Shown in pieces: positions 1 to 7,030 of a DNA stretch of 8,076 nt. Both the position numbers and the translations under genes were made by a program. The stretch is from NCBI GenBank assembly GCA_046485045.1, contig JAWOHT010000016.1, forward strand, positions 1 through 8,076. The letters run 5' to 3'. The number at the start of each line of letters is the position of its first letter. Positions within the stretch are counted from its first letter, which is position 1. The stretch comes from JAFGPL01 sp046485045 (lineage in GTDB: Bacteria > Bacteroidota > Bacteroidia > Bacteroidales > UBA10428). The notes beneath the pieces are model-generated. The model did no database searches and was not told where the DNA came from. It worked only from the letters and a program-made list of their open reading frames with translations.

Positions 1-129
1 CCATTTATTAATTTGCTCAGGGTTAAGTGTGTATTTCTTTGCTAATTCAGTTACACTTTCGCGCTCCTGAAGTGCTTCTAATACAACTTTGGTTTTGAAC
101 TCAGGTGTGAATTTTCGTTTTGATCTCAT
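1..129 (-). CDS. IS3-family transposase OrfA, N-terminal fragment (runs off window)
   Basis: The minus-strand frame starts at the ATG at 129-127 and stays open to base 1, giving 43 residues that begin MRSKRKFTPEFKTKVVLEAL and end near NPEQINKW. This is the characteristic N-terminus of the IS3-family OrfA protein (HTH_Tnp_1 type): a basic start, an FTPEFK-like motif, and a helix-turn-helix in which 'SVTELAKKY' and 'NPEQINKW' form the two helices. OrfA binds the terminal inverted repeats and is normally fused to the DDE integrase OrfB by programmed frameshifting to give the active transposase. Only the first half of OrfA is visible, so I cannot tell whether the element is intact or active. The gene points away from the tra operon, so its own promoter does not read into traG. 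Confidence 0.88.
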   Translation of the reverse strand, partial: MRSKRKFTPEFKTKVVLEALQERESVTELAKKYTLNPEQINKW

Positions 130-164
130 GACAACAAATTTAAAAGTTTTTAAATCTTAACTTG

Positions 165-190
165 CTGTCCTAATTTTGGGGGTAATTATA
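165..190. repeat. Probable IS3-type terminal inverted repeat (one copy)
   Basis: On the plus strand the segment reads ctgtcctaattttggggg followed by taattata. Reversed, this gives a run of C, then AAAATTAGGACAG, the layout typical of IS3-family ends. Assignment rests on resemblance and on the position between orfA and the truncated traG. The exact last base is uncertain by a few bases and the partner repeat is outside the window. Confidence 0.6.
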
Positions 191-191
191 A

Positions 192-2513
192 ATGGCATAT
201 GGTATTGAATTGCCAGAGGTATATTCTCTCGGTGCGGACGATTTTGATAACATCTGTTCCGAACTGTTCAAGTTTGTTAAAATGCTCCCGGAGTGTATCC
301 TGCACAAACAGGATATTTTCCTCAAAAGCAATTATCAATGCGACAATCTTGAAAACAGGACCTTCCTGCAAAAGGCTACCTATAAACACTTTTACAACCG
401 GGATTATGTCAGGCATTACGCGTTTTTGTTTATCACATTGTCAAATCTTAAGTCATTCTCGAAAGATTATTTGTCCGTGAATCTGATAAAAAGCAAAAAG
501 CAATTTGCTGTTGACCATCAGAAGATGGAAAATTTTAATATTGATGTGAACCGGGCAGTCAATGTGCTGAACGATTCCGGGGTAATTTCACTTAAACCGT
601 TACAGGATTTTGAACTCAGGGAGATTCTTTTCAATTATATCAATGGTTTTAACCAGGGTAAAATGACAGATATTGTCTTTAAGCCTGAATTTAAAATCGG
701 GGATAATTTCTATAATGTTTATGCCGTTAATAATGTGCATAACCTTCCGGAATCTGTCAATTCCAGTGTCAGGGATAACCGGATGAGCGCGGATGATTTC
801 ATTTTTTATAAAAGCTTTTTGCAGCCCATCGGACTGGAACTGGATTGCAACCATATTGTAAACCAGTATATTTTTATTGATGACCATAAAGAACTTAAAA
901 AGGAGATTTCTAAGAAATACAACCAGTTCAATATGTTTTCAAAGTTTTCTCCCCATAACGAGCATGGCGCTGAAAACCTGAAAGACTTTTTAAATGATCT
1001 CGAGCAGGATGAAAATATCAGGCTGTGCCGGGCACATGTAAATTTAATTGCATGGGCCGACAGTAAAAAAGAGCTTTCTTCAATAGATAACCAGGTTGTA
1101 ACCCGCTTTAAAGAGGTTGATATTACCCCTTATTTTCCCAAATACATCGATCATGTGTATTATTTTCTTTCAGGCTGTCCGGGAAATGCCGGTTCAATGC
1201 CCAGGGAGGAGACTTTTATATCACATCTGCAAGGTGCAACATGTTTTCTGTTGGTAGTTTCAAATTACAAGTCCGATGACAAAGGCCTGATTTTTAACGA
1301 AAGGATGTTTAATCTTCCGGTACTTAAAGATGATTTTTACGGGCCTTATGAATCAAAGCTCATTACTGCCCGCAATGCCATTATTGTGGCATCCACCGGA
1401 AGGGGCAAATCGGTTCTTCTAAACCATATCCTCAGACACTCCATTGAGAATAATTTTCTGTTAAGCCTGATTGACCTCGGCGGATCTTACGAAAAGCTGT
1501 TTCACCTGTACCCGGAAGAGTCCGCTTACATTCAATACCAGGAAGGAGTACCCCTGGGGATTAATCCTTTTTTGATTAAATCAACAAATGAACTTACAGC
1601 AGATAAGGTCAGGACGCTTGCAGATGCAATTCTGATACTTTGGAAAAAGGAAAAGAAGGAGGAAGATTCCGAGCGGATATCGCTTTATAAAATCATCAAA
1701 GAGTTTTATAGTCGCGGTCCATCTAAACTCTCTTTTTCATCTTTTTATGATTATGTAAAAAATGAAAAATCACTTTTATCAAGGCTTGAAATAGATAAAG
1801 AGTTTTTCAATAAAGAGGAGTTTTTGCATAATACCGGTGAATATGCACACGGCATGTTTTCATTTTTGCTTGAAGATAAAGAACAGATACGCTCGACAGG
1901 CCATAAAAGATTTGTGGGGTTTGAGCTTGAGAACATCAAAGACAACATGGATGTGCTTCCCCTTGTTTTTATGATGATAAGGGATTATACCGAAAATATC
2001 ATCTGGGGAAATAAAACGGCCGATAAACGAATATGGTTTGAAGAAGCTGCCAAGCTGATCAAGTATCCGATTATGCTCCGTATTATGGATTATTACTTTC
2101 AGACGATCAGGAAGCATAACGGAAGCGTCGGAATCGTGCTTCAGACCATCGAACAGATACCAAACAATGAAATCGGGAATGCCATCCTGGAGAATACCGA
2201 TATCTATTACATCCTGAAACAGGACAATATTGAAAGTATTTCAAAGCGCATCAGACTGACCAGCCACGACACCAACCAGGTACTCTCTATCCAGAATAAT
2301 TTTTCAACCGAACCTTTTTATACAGAATTCCTGCTTAAGATGGGAAGTTATTCCAATGTGTACCGGCTGGAAATTCCATTGGAAGCAAGACTGGCATTTC
2401 TGTCGGAAAGCAAAGACAAGAAACCGATCATGGATGAATTCAAACGTACCGGATCCATGGAAAAAGCAATTCAAAACCTTACAAAAATCAAACATCTATG
2501 TATAAATACCTGA
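192..2513 (+). CDS. traG: TraG, VirB4-like conjugation ATPase, 5'-truncated by an IS
   Basis: This is the VirB4-class ATPase that powers assembly and substrate transfer in Bacteroidota conjugative type IV secretion, acting at the cytoplasmic face of the inner membrane. In the 773 residues I see a Walker A motif ASTGRGKS (400-407), a following DLGGSY strand (428-433), an INPF motif (457-460), a Walker B-like IWFEEAAK (614-621) and a LQTIEQ sensor-like stretch (650-655). This is the usual order in TraG. The N-terminus, AYGIELPEVYSLGADDFD, matches the middle of the TraG N-terminal domain (DUF3875), normally preceded by about 30 residues. In-frame TAA codons at 183-185 and 189-191 rule out a start further upstream, so ATG 192 is the first available start. 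It lies directly beside the IS end and has no Shine-Dalgarno sequence. The Trp usual in the VirB4 DEAW motif is Ala here. The 3' end overlaps traI by 16 nt. Whether the truncated protein works is unknown. Confidence 0.92.
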   Translation: MAYGIELPEVYSLGADDFDNICSELFKFVKMLPECILHKQDIFLKSNYQCDNLENRTFLQKATYKHFYNRDYVRHYAFLFITLSNLKSFSKDYLSVNLIKSKKQFAVDHQKMENFNIDVNRAVNVLNDSGVISLKPLQDFELREILFNYINGFNQGKMTDIVFKPEFKIGDNFYNVYAVNNVHNLPESVNSSVRDNRMSADDFIFYKSFLQPIGLELDCNHIVNQYIFIDDHKELKKEISKKYNQFNMFSKFSPHNEHGAENLKDFLNDLEQDENIRLCRAHVNLIAWADSKKELSSIDNQVVTRFKEVDITPYFPKYIDHVYYFLSGCPGNAGSMPREETFISHLQGATCFLLVVSNYKSDDKGLIFNERMFNLPVLKDDFYGPYESKLITARNAIIVASTGRGKSVLLNHILRHSIENNFLLSLIDLGGSYEKLFHLYPEESAYIQYQEGVPLGINPFLIKSTNELTADKVRTLADAILILWKKEKKEEDSERISLYKIIKEFYSRGPSKLSFSSFYDYVKNEKSLLSRLEIDKEFFNKEEFLHNTGEYAHGMFSFLLEDKEQIRSTGHKRFVGFELENIKDNMDVLPLVFMMIRDYTENIIWGNKTADKRIWFEEAAKLIKYPIMLRIMDYYFQTIRKHNGSVGIVLQTIEQIPNNEIGNAILENTDIYYILKQDNIESISKRIRLTSHDTNQVLSIQNNFSTEPFYTEFLLKMGSYSNVYRLEIPLEARLAFLSESKDKKPIMDEFKRTGSMEKAIQNLTKIKHLCINT

Positions 2514-3070
2514 TAGTATTACTTTTTATTTCTGTGCGTGTCTTTCCCCAGGCAGCTGTATATGACGTTAAATCAGATGTTAACATGACCAGGCAGTACC
2601 TGCTTGGTTTAAAAGATTTTGCAGAATCTGAAAAGCAGTCTGCAACGCTTGTTAGAATCCATACCTTTTATCAGGATGCCGAGAAATTACTGGCCAAAGT
2701 ATCGCGGGCTGTAAATGACATATATTATGTAAACAATATCGTGAAAAGGCAGATGGAAATCTACCGGATGCAGGGGTATTATATCAGTTCGGCAAGGCAG
2801 ATGAAGGGCATTGATGCCGGGATGCTGGGCTCATTTCTGAATGCCATGAAAAATACCATGGAAAATGTGGATAACCTTTTCAGGATGAGCGAGCTTATTC
2901 TTCGGCCGGACTATTTCAAAATGAGCGATACGGAACGAATAAAATTTCTTTCGGGGATTGATGAAAAACTCTCTGATTCATATACCAGGATGAAAATGGA
3001 TTACAATGAGCTCGAAGTGATAGACAGGGAGCTGGTTTATTACAAATATCTTGACGGAAAGTTAAATTAA
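2498..3070 (+). CDS. traI: TraI-like periplasmic conjugation protein (VirB5 position)
   Basis: This 190-residue protein lies directly after traG, where Bacteroides elements carry traI (DUF4141). It begins with a hydrophobic signal peptide (residues 1-18, YKYLIVLLFISVRVFPQ, likely cleaved near Q18-A20). The rest is almost entirely predicted helical and rich in K, E, M and Y. The later segment ILRPDYFKMSDTERIKFL (134-151) resembles the 'MTDKER' region of TraI proteins. By operon position and helical, exported character it would be a periplasmic VirB5-type component, but that equivalence is an inference from family context. The start ATG lies inside the end of traG in another frame, suggesting translational coupling. 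The stop is one base before the start of traJ. It is slightly shorter than the roughly 200-210 residues I expect for the family. Confidence 0.75.
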   Translation: MYKYLIVLLFISVRVFPQAAVYDVKSDVNMTRQYLLGLKDFAESEKQSATLVRIHTFYQDAEKLLAKVSRAVNDIYYVNNIVKRQMEIYRMQGYYISSARQMKGIDAGMLGSFLNAMKNTMENVDNLFRMSELILRPDYFKMSDTERIKFLSGIDEKLSDSYTRMKMDYNELEVIDRELVYYKYLDGKLN

Positions 3071-3071
3071 T

Positions 3072-3899
3072 ATGATTTCTAAGAGTTTAGAGTTTTACAA
3101 CGAGATATTCCGGGAAATATTAGACTCGGATTTTATCTATGTTTCTTTATTTATTGCCAAGGCATTTGCCATTGTGGCAATCCTGTTGCAATACTTTAAA
3201 CTCTATTTTAAAACATACAGCCTGGAATCTTCCAGAAAGCATATCCTTTCTTTTTATGATATATTCCGTCCGCTGGTCCTTATCCTGTTAATTGCTTCTT
3301 ATACCTATTTTTTTGATATGATCAGCAACCTGGCTGTAAAGGCTGAGACTTATGTTATTGGAGAATTCGAAAAAAAGGACAGGGAGTTGCTTACCCTCAA
3401 TGAAGAACTTAAAGCATACAATAAGCCGCAGGAAAACATCGAACAATCAGCACAGGATAAGTTCATGGAAAATGTTTCCAAAGCATCTCATTATATATTG
3501 CACCCCTCATTAATTATTGCTGAAACAGTAAAATTTATCTGTAAACTTATTGACTGGATAATATTCGACATCGTTATTCTTATACGGTTTGCTATGCTGT
3601 TTATTCTGAGGTTTCTTGGCCCTTTAGCCATCGTAGCGTCGGTATATGACCGGTTTCAGAATTATTTCTGGAACTGGCTGAAAGGCTTTGGCCTTTTGTA
3701 TTTGTGGGTTTTTGCAATTTTTATTGTAAACATTTTTGCCGCTTTTGTCGGGAACAAGGTGCTGGCCTACAAAAGAATTCCGATGATGCCGGATGCCGCC
3801 GTGGATATGTCTTTTATATCTGTACTTGTAATCATGGTTATAGTGAAGATAATCCTGTACTTTCAGAGCCGTAAGATCCTGTTTAAAATATTTAATTGA
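3072..3899 (+). CDS. traJ: TraJ, VirB6/TrbL-like polytopic inner-membrane protein
   Basis: This is the inner-membrane channel component of the transfer apparatus. The 275 residues show hydrophobic segments at about 21-42, 64-85, 141-160, 162-192, 205-227 and 245-266. The centre contains FLGPLAIVASVYDRFQNYFW (181-200) followed by NWLKGFGLLYLW, the LGP-then-Trp-rich pattern typical of VirB6/TrbL proteins. A charged, polar stretch with many E and K residues (95-135) separates the second and third membrane segments and is probably an extramembrane helix or coiled coil. The gene follows traI by one base and precedes traK by six, matching the traI-traJ-traK order of Bacteroides conjugative transposons. 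It is somewhat shorter than the approximately 330 residues I recall for CTnDOT-type TraJ. The family assignment rests on topology, motif and synteny together. Confidence 0.87.
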   Translation: MISKSLEFYNEIFREILDSDFIYVSLFIAKAFAIVAILLQYFKLYFKTYSLESSRKHILSFYDIFRPLVLILLIASYTYFFDMISNLAVKAETYVIGEFEKKDRELLTLNEELKAYNKPQENIEQSAQDKFMENVSKASHYILHPSLIIAETVKFICKLIDWIIFDIVILIRFAMLFILRFLGPLAIVASVYDRFQNYFWNWLKGFGLLYLWVFAIFIVNIFAAFVGNKVLAYKRIPMMPDAAVDMSFISVLVIMVIVKIILYFQSRKILFKIFN

Positions 3900-3905
3900 T
3901 TCATT

Positions 3906-4526
3906 ATGGAATCTATTCTTAAAGAACATTCAAATATTGAAAAGCATATACGAAAAACGAACCTGGTGGTGTGGTTGCTTTTCGGAATTGTATGCATTAT
4001 TATCATCAGTTTCTCAGTTTTCTTTTACAGGCTTTCTGTATTTTACAGCAGTAACCAGCTTATACTGGAGCATGACGGAAGCGTAAGAAAGGTCGGGGTT
4101 ATTTCGGAAAATGAAGCCAGGGAGATTGAAATAAAAGATCACCTGGCCAGGTTCATTGATAATTTTTACAGCTTCGACCAGAACACCATAGATAAAAACA
4201 TTAATGCAAGCCTTTGGCTGGGTGGAGATTGTATTAAGAATCTCTATTTCAAGTATAAAAACAATAACTGGTACAATAAGGTAATCCAGCTGAATATTAT
4301 CCAGGAGGCAGTTCCTGATTATGATCAGTTTAAGGTGGATATCAGTACATATCCCTATAAAGCAAGTGCATCGGCAGTTCTTTATTTAAAACAGGGAAAT
4401 GCCACTGAGAAATTTCAGTTAAATATTTCCTGTACGTTGGAAAATGTGTCAAGAAATTTTCCTAATAATCCGCATGGGCTTTTTATTACAGAATTATCCG
4501 AGCAGCCACTAAAAAGTATGAAGTAA
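3906..4526 (+). CDS. traK: TraK, VirB8-like inner-membrane scaffold protein
   Basis: The protein has 206 residues: a short cytoplasmic N-terminus, one membrane anchor (about 19-41, VVWLLFGIVCIIIISFSVFF) and a periplasmic domain. The layout is that of VirB8, which links the inner-membrane complex to the core channel. Sequence signatures agree with Bacteroides TraK: the DHLARFIDNFYSFD segment (78-91), NNNWYNKVIQLNIIQEAV (119-136), DISTYPY (145-151) and, near the C-terminus, NPHG (188-191), which fits the NPxG motif of VirB8 proteins. The stop codon TAA shares its last base with the ATG of traM (TAATG), a coupled junction that leaves no room for the small traL gene usually found between traK and traM. 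I am confident of the assignment. Confidence 0.93.
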   Translation: MESILKEHSNIEKHIRKTNLVVWLLFGIVCIIIISFSVFFYRLSVFYSSNQLILEHDGSVRKVGVISENEAREIEIKDHLARFIDNFYSFDQNTIDKNINASLWLGGDCIKNLYFKYKNNNWYNKVIQLNIIQEAVPDYDQFKVDISTYPYKASASAVLYLKQGNATEKFQLNISCTLENVSRNFPNNPHGLFITELSEQPLKSMK

Positions 4527-5467
4527 TGGAAGACAATAAATTTGTTAAAATATTTATTGGTGTAATCATTCTGGTTATTCTTTCGTGCGCAGCTTACCTG
4601 TTTTTTACCATATTTGGAAATAAAAAAGAAGCCTCCGGGGTAAGTGCTTTCAATAAGTTTGATGAGCATAAAAAAGAAATTTACGCATCAAAACTTACAG
4701 CTTATAATGATTTACTCAATGACTCGCTGGTTAAGATCCGCGAAGAAAACATTACAGTAGACCTTTCAAAATTATTTTCATCCGGAAGAGATGATTCGAT
4801 AAACAGCAAGCCCTCTCCCCTACCCTATACATCTGATGTTACACCCGTTGCCGTGAATAAGAAATCAATGTTACCCGTTTCTGTAACAGGTTATCAAGGT
4901 ACCAGCAATGAGTCAAAGAAACCGGTGGCGATGAAAAATAATGTTGACCTGCACGATGAAAAAGCGCCGGTAATTGATGCAGAGCCAAGAAGAAGGACTG
5001 GGTTTAATTCATCATTCAAAACAATTCCTGCTGAAGACCAGGTTGAAAACTCTGAGGATTTTAACGCAGTTGTTCATACCAGGCAGGAAATTCATGAGGG
5101 TTCCACTGTAAAAATCAGGACAATATCTCCGATCCTTATTGAAGGTTATGAAATACCGTCAAATACATTTATCTATGGCATTGCTTCCATTTTTAATGAA
5201 AGGGTGAGAATTATACTGCAGTCGGTCTCTTTCCAGGGTAAAATTCTTTCTGTGGATTATTCAGCATACGATAAAGATGGCATTCAGGGGATATACATTC
5301 CAGACCTCAAGATTCATGATGCCTCCGGTGAGATTCAGGAGAATGCCCTGAATGAGGCTGCATTTAATGTACCGGCTGTAGGTCGTATCCCATTAAATGT
5401 GATTCGAAAGAAAAATAACATTGTCACCGCGATTCTGACAGACGGTTACAGATTAATTTTTAAATGA
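4526..5467 (+). CDS. traM: TraM, VirB10-like core channel protein
   Basis: TraM spans the periplasm like VirB10. The 313 residues contain an N-terminal anchor (about 8-30, KIFIGVIILVILSCAAYLFF), a long polar low-complexity linker (35-180, rich in S, K, D and P) and a C-terminal beta-rich domain (181-313). Diagnostic family segments in that domain are VVHTRQEIHEGSTVKIR (182-198), EIPSNTFIYGIAS (209-221) and YDKDGIQGIYIP (248-259), which parallel the 'IP.NT...G' and 'YD.DG.EGIYIP' features of the transposon TraM family. At 313 residues it is shorter than many relatives of 400 or more. The shortening appears to be in the linker and in the segment just before the C-terminus (271-296), which is compact here. 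It is translationally coupled to traK through TAATG and followed six bases later by traN. Confidence 0.92.
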   Translation: MEDNKFVKIFIGVIILVILSCAAYLFFTIFGNKKEASGVSAFNKFDEHKKEIYASKLTAYNDLLNDSLVKIREENITVDLSKLFSSGRDDSINSKPSPLPYTSDVTPVAVNKKSMLPVSVTGYQGTSNESKKPVAMKNNVDLHDEKAPVIDAEPRRRTGFNSSFKTIPAEDQVENSEDFNAVVHTRQEIHEGSTVKIRTISPILIEGYEIPSNTFIYGIASIFNERVRIILQSVSFQGKILSVDYSAYDKDGIQGIYIPDLKIHDASGEIQENALNEAAFNVPAVGRIPLNVIRKKNNIVTAILTDGYRLIFK

Positions 5468-5473
5468 TTTTAT

Positions 5474-6307
5474 ATGACAAAATATTTATTGCTTTTTTTC
5501 CTTACCATTTCCATTCCTTTAAAATCACAGAAGGTTGAGCGGATATTTCTTACCTTCAATAAGACGGTTCACCTATTTTTCCCGGAATCAGTCTTTTATT
5601 TTGATGCAGGGAGCGAAGATATCCTTGTACAGACAAAGGAGAATATCTTGAAACTGGCCCCTGCAGTTGAGCATTTCAAAGAAACGAACCTTACCGTCAT
5701 TACCTCGGATAATTACTGCTATACCTTTATCCTCGAGTACAAGGACGATATTGAAGCGCTTACCTGTTTTCCCGATACCGGCCAGGCCAGGCTGATCGTG
5801 AAACATACCCGTGATGGTAAGGATGATTTTACAAATGATTCCCTGCATAGGTCGTTGCTTTCCGGTACATTTCATGAATATGTTTCCAATTCAAGACGGG
5901 CGCTTTCCATGGCCCCGTCATTCTGGAATCTTGGTTCTTCCTATAAAAAGGTGTACCTGGCCCTTAATAATATTTTTATTTCCAATAACAAGCTCTACGT
6001 TGTAATTTCGGTTGGGAATGCATCAAATATTCCATATGATATAGATTATTTAAAGCTTAGTATCAAGCAAAAGAAGCAGATCAAAAAAACGTCTGTCCAG
6101 GAGATTTATAAAGAGCCGCTTTACATATATAATAAGGCAGATGTCATTCAACCTCGGGAAAAAAATACGTTTATGGTGTTGGTTTTTGAGAAATTCACTT
6201 TTCAGCAAGATAGAAAACTGGTTTTTGAGATGGGTGAAAAAAACGGGGAGAGAAATATCCTGTTTGATATCAGGAAAGATTATATCGTAAATGCTGCAAT
6301 GCTTTAA
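5474..6307 (+). CDS. traN: TraN, VirB9-like outer-membrane core protein (DUF4138)
   Basis: The protein has 277 residues. A signal peptide is obvious (residues 1-19, KYLLLFFLTISIPLKSQ). The N-terminal domain contains LTFNKTVHLFFPESVFYFDAGS (26-47), the 'KT.H..FP..V...D.GS' signature of TraN. The C-terminal domain contains LALNNIFISNNKLYVVISVG (162-181), then SNIPYDIDYLKLSIKQKKQIK (184-204), again typical. TraN is thought to play the VirB9 role at the periplasm and outer membrane, pairing with TraM. The gene follows traM by six bases with no visible Shine-Dalgarno sequence, as is common in this phylum. It closes the recognisable tra set here. In Bacteroides elements traO, traP and traQ would normally follow, but the next genes here are different. 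Confidence 0.93.
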   Translation: MTKYLLLFFLTISIPLKSQKVERIFLTFNKTVHLFFPESVFYFDAGSEDILVQTKENILKLAPAVEHFKETNLTVITSDNYCYTFILEYKDDIEALTCFPDTGQARLIVKHTRDGKDDFTNDSLHRSLLSGTFHEYVSNSRRALSMAPSFWNLGSSYKKVYLALNNIFISNNKLYVVISVGNASNIPYDIDYLKLSIKQKKQIKKTSVQEIYKEPLYIYNKADVIQPREKNTFMVLVFEKFTFQQDRKLVFEMGEKNGERNILFDIRKDYIVNAAML

Positions 6308-6320
6308 ATGACAGTTTAAA

Positions 6321-7025
6321 ATGAGAATCAGCAGAATTATTATATTGAATCTTATAAGAGAACAAAGCATAGCATCTCTTTTTACCGGATGTTTGCTGGT
6401 TTGTCTGGTTCTGCTTGTTTCATGCACTGAAACAGTGGACTATTTTAAAGAACAAAACATTGCCCCTGAACTTTTAATAAAACCTGTAAATGGAGATTTC
6501 CCTTTCTCATCTTCGGTGGATGATTCCATGAAACTGGATAATTATTGTTATGTGATGGACTATATGTTTGTTAATGATGATTACTCTTTTGAGAAAATCA
6601 GCAAAGAGATATCCGATACAAACGGGCAGCTTGAATTTCTGTACAACGAGCATTGGATAAGATACTGCCCCTCTGATGTCGGTTTTCACAGAATTAAAAT
6701 TAAAGTCACCGATTATTACAACCAATCTTCAACTGTTACCCTTAACCTGAATGTTTTTTCAAATCTTGCACCAGTGGCCGTGCTTGATTATTCCCTTAAG
6801 GGAAATATTCTTACCCTGGATGCTTCTGAAAGTTATGACCGCGACGCGAGGTTTGGAGGATATATCGTTAATTACTTTTTTACAGTTGACGGCATTACCA
6901 TGGAAACAAACAGCAACAAATTATATTTTGACATTAACCCGGATAAAAGCTATGTCATTTACCTGACAGTAATAGATAACAGCGGTGCAATGTCTCAACC
7001 CGATATTAAATTTTTCAATTATTAA
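6321..7025 (+). CDS. PKD-domain lipoprotein in the tra operon
   Basis: The 234-residue protein has a hydrophobic N-terminus (19-34) ending in a lipobox LVSC with the lipidated Cys at 35, so it should be an envelope lipoprotein, probably outer membrane. The 34-residue signal is long, and I see no better ATG start. The C-terminal part (about 148-228) is PKD-like: LAPVAVLDYS (149-158), LTLDASESYDRD (164-175) and YVIYLTVIDNSGAMSQ (211-226) fit the 'P.A......DAS.S.D.D' and 'Y...LTV.DNSGA.S' pattern of that beta-sandwich. The middle (about 108-146), ending in IKIKVTDYYNQSSTVTLNLNV, looks like another beta-rich strand region. PKD domains usually mediate protein or carbohydrate contact, but its role is not shown here. 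It starts 13 bases after traN and ends 5 bases before the next gene, so it is cotranscribed. It is not one of the standard tra genes I recognise, and TraO cannot be excluded on position alone. Confidence 0.8.
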   Translation: MRISRIIILNLIREQSIASLFTGCLLVCLVLLVSCTETVDYFKEQNIAPELLIKPVNGDFPFSSSVDDSMKLDNYCYVMDYMFVNDDYSFEKISKEISDTNGQLEFLYNEHWIRYCPSDVGFHRIKIKVTDYYNQSSTVTLNLNVFSNLAPVAVLDYSLKGNILTLDASESYDRDARFGGYIVNYFFTVDGITMETNSNKLYFDINPDKSYVIYLTVIDNSGAMSQPDIKFFNY

Positions 7026-7030
7026 CAACT

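Larger units (their letters stand above)
1..190 (-). mobile_element. IS3-family insertion sequence, OrfA-proximal end (partial)
   Basis: One end of an insertion sequence lies here. It contains the start of a leftward OrfA transposase gene (129 down to 1) and, outside it, a terminal segment that on the minus strand reads ACCCCCAAAATTAGGACA. That sequence resembles IS3-family ends, which commonly begin TG, then about six bases, then CCC and a GGACA block. By this analogy the IS edge falls near 190-191. The edge is inferred, because the other end and the target-site duplication are outside the window. The element sits against an in-frame stretch of traG that starts in the middle of its normal N-terminal domain, so the IS has most likely inserted within traG. 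The rest of the element (rest of orfA, orfB with the DDE catalytic domain, second inverted repeat) should lie to the left. Confidence 0.8.

Noticed and set aside
171..178. TAATTTTG matches the Bacteroidota -7 promoter consensus TAnnTTTG, just upstream of the traG start
   Set aside because: It lies within the IS terminal repeat, where its sequence is constrained anyway. There is no TTG at the expected upstream distance, and an 8-base AT-rich match is easily found by chance. It could drive the truncated traG, but I cannot support it as a promoter.
192..2513. Calling traG a pseudogene
   Set aside because: Only the extreme N-terminus is missing. The remaining 773-codon frame is uninterrupted with its ATPase motifs in place and has a usable ATG, so a truncated CDS is the more accurate description.
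4526..4560. A small traL gene between traK and traM
   Set aside because: traK and traM overlap by one base (TAATG), leaving no space. The first residues of the second gene lead into the TraM anchor and domain, not a separate protein.
6050..6427. Minus-strand open frame of 125 codons across the traN/lipoprotein junction
   Set aside because: It lies antisense to two well-supported coding genes, has no recognisable motif and no spacing or start context favouring it. It is a shadow of the coding strand.
7026..7030. A terminator or promoter between the lipoprotein and the Ig-repeat gene
   Set aside because: Only five bases separate them, with no inverted repeat or T-run, so the two genes are best read as one transcription unit.
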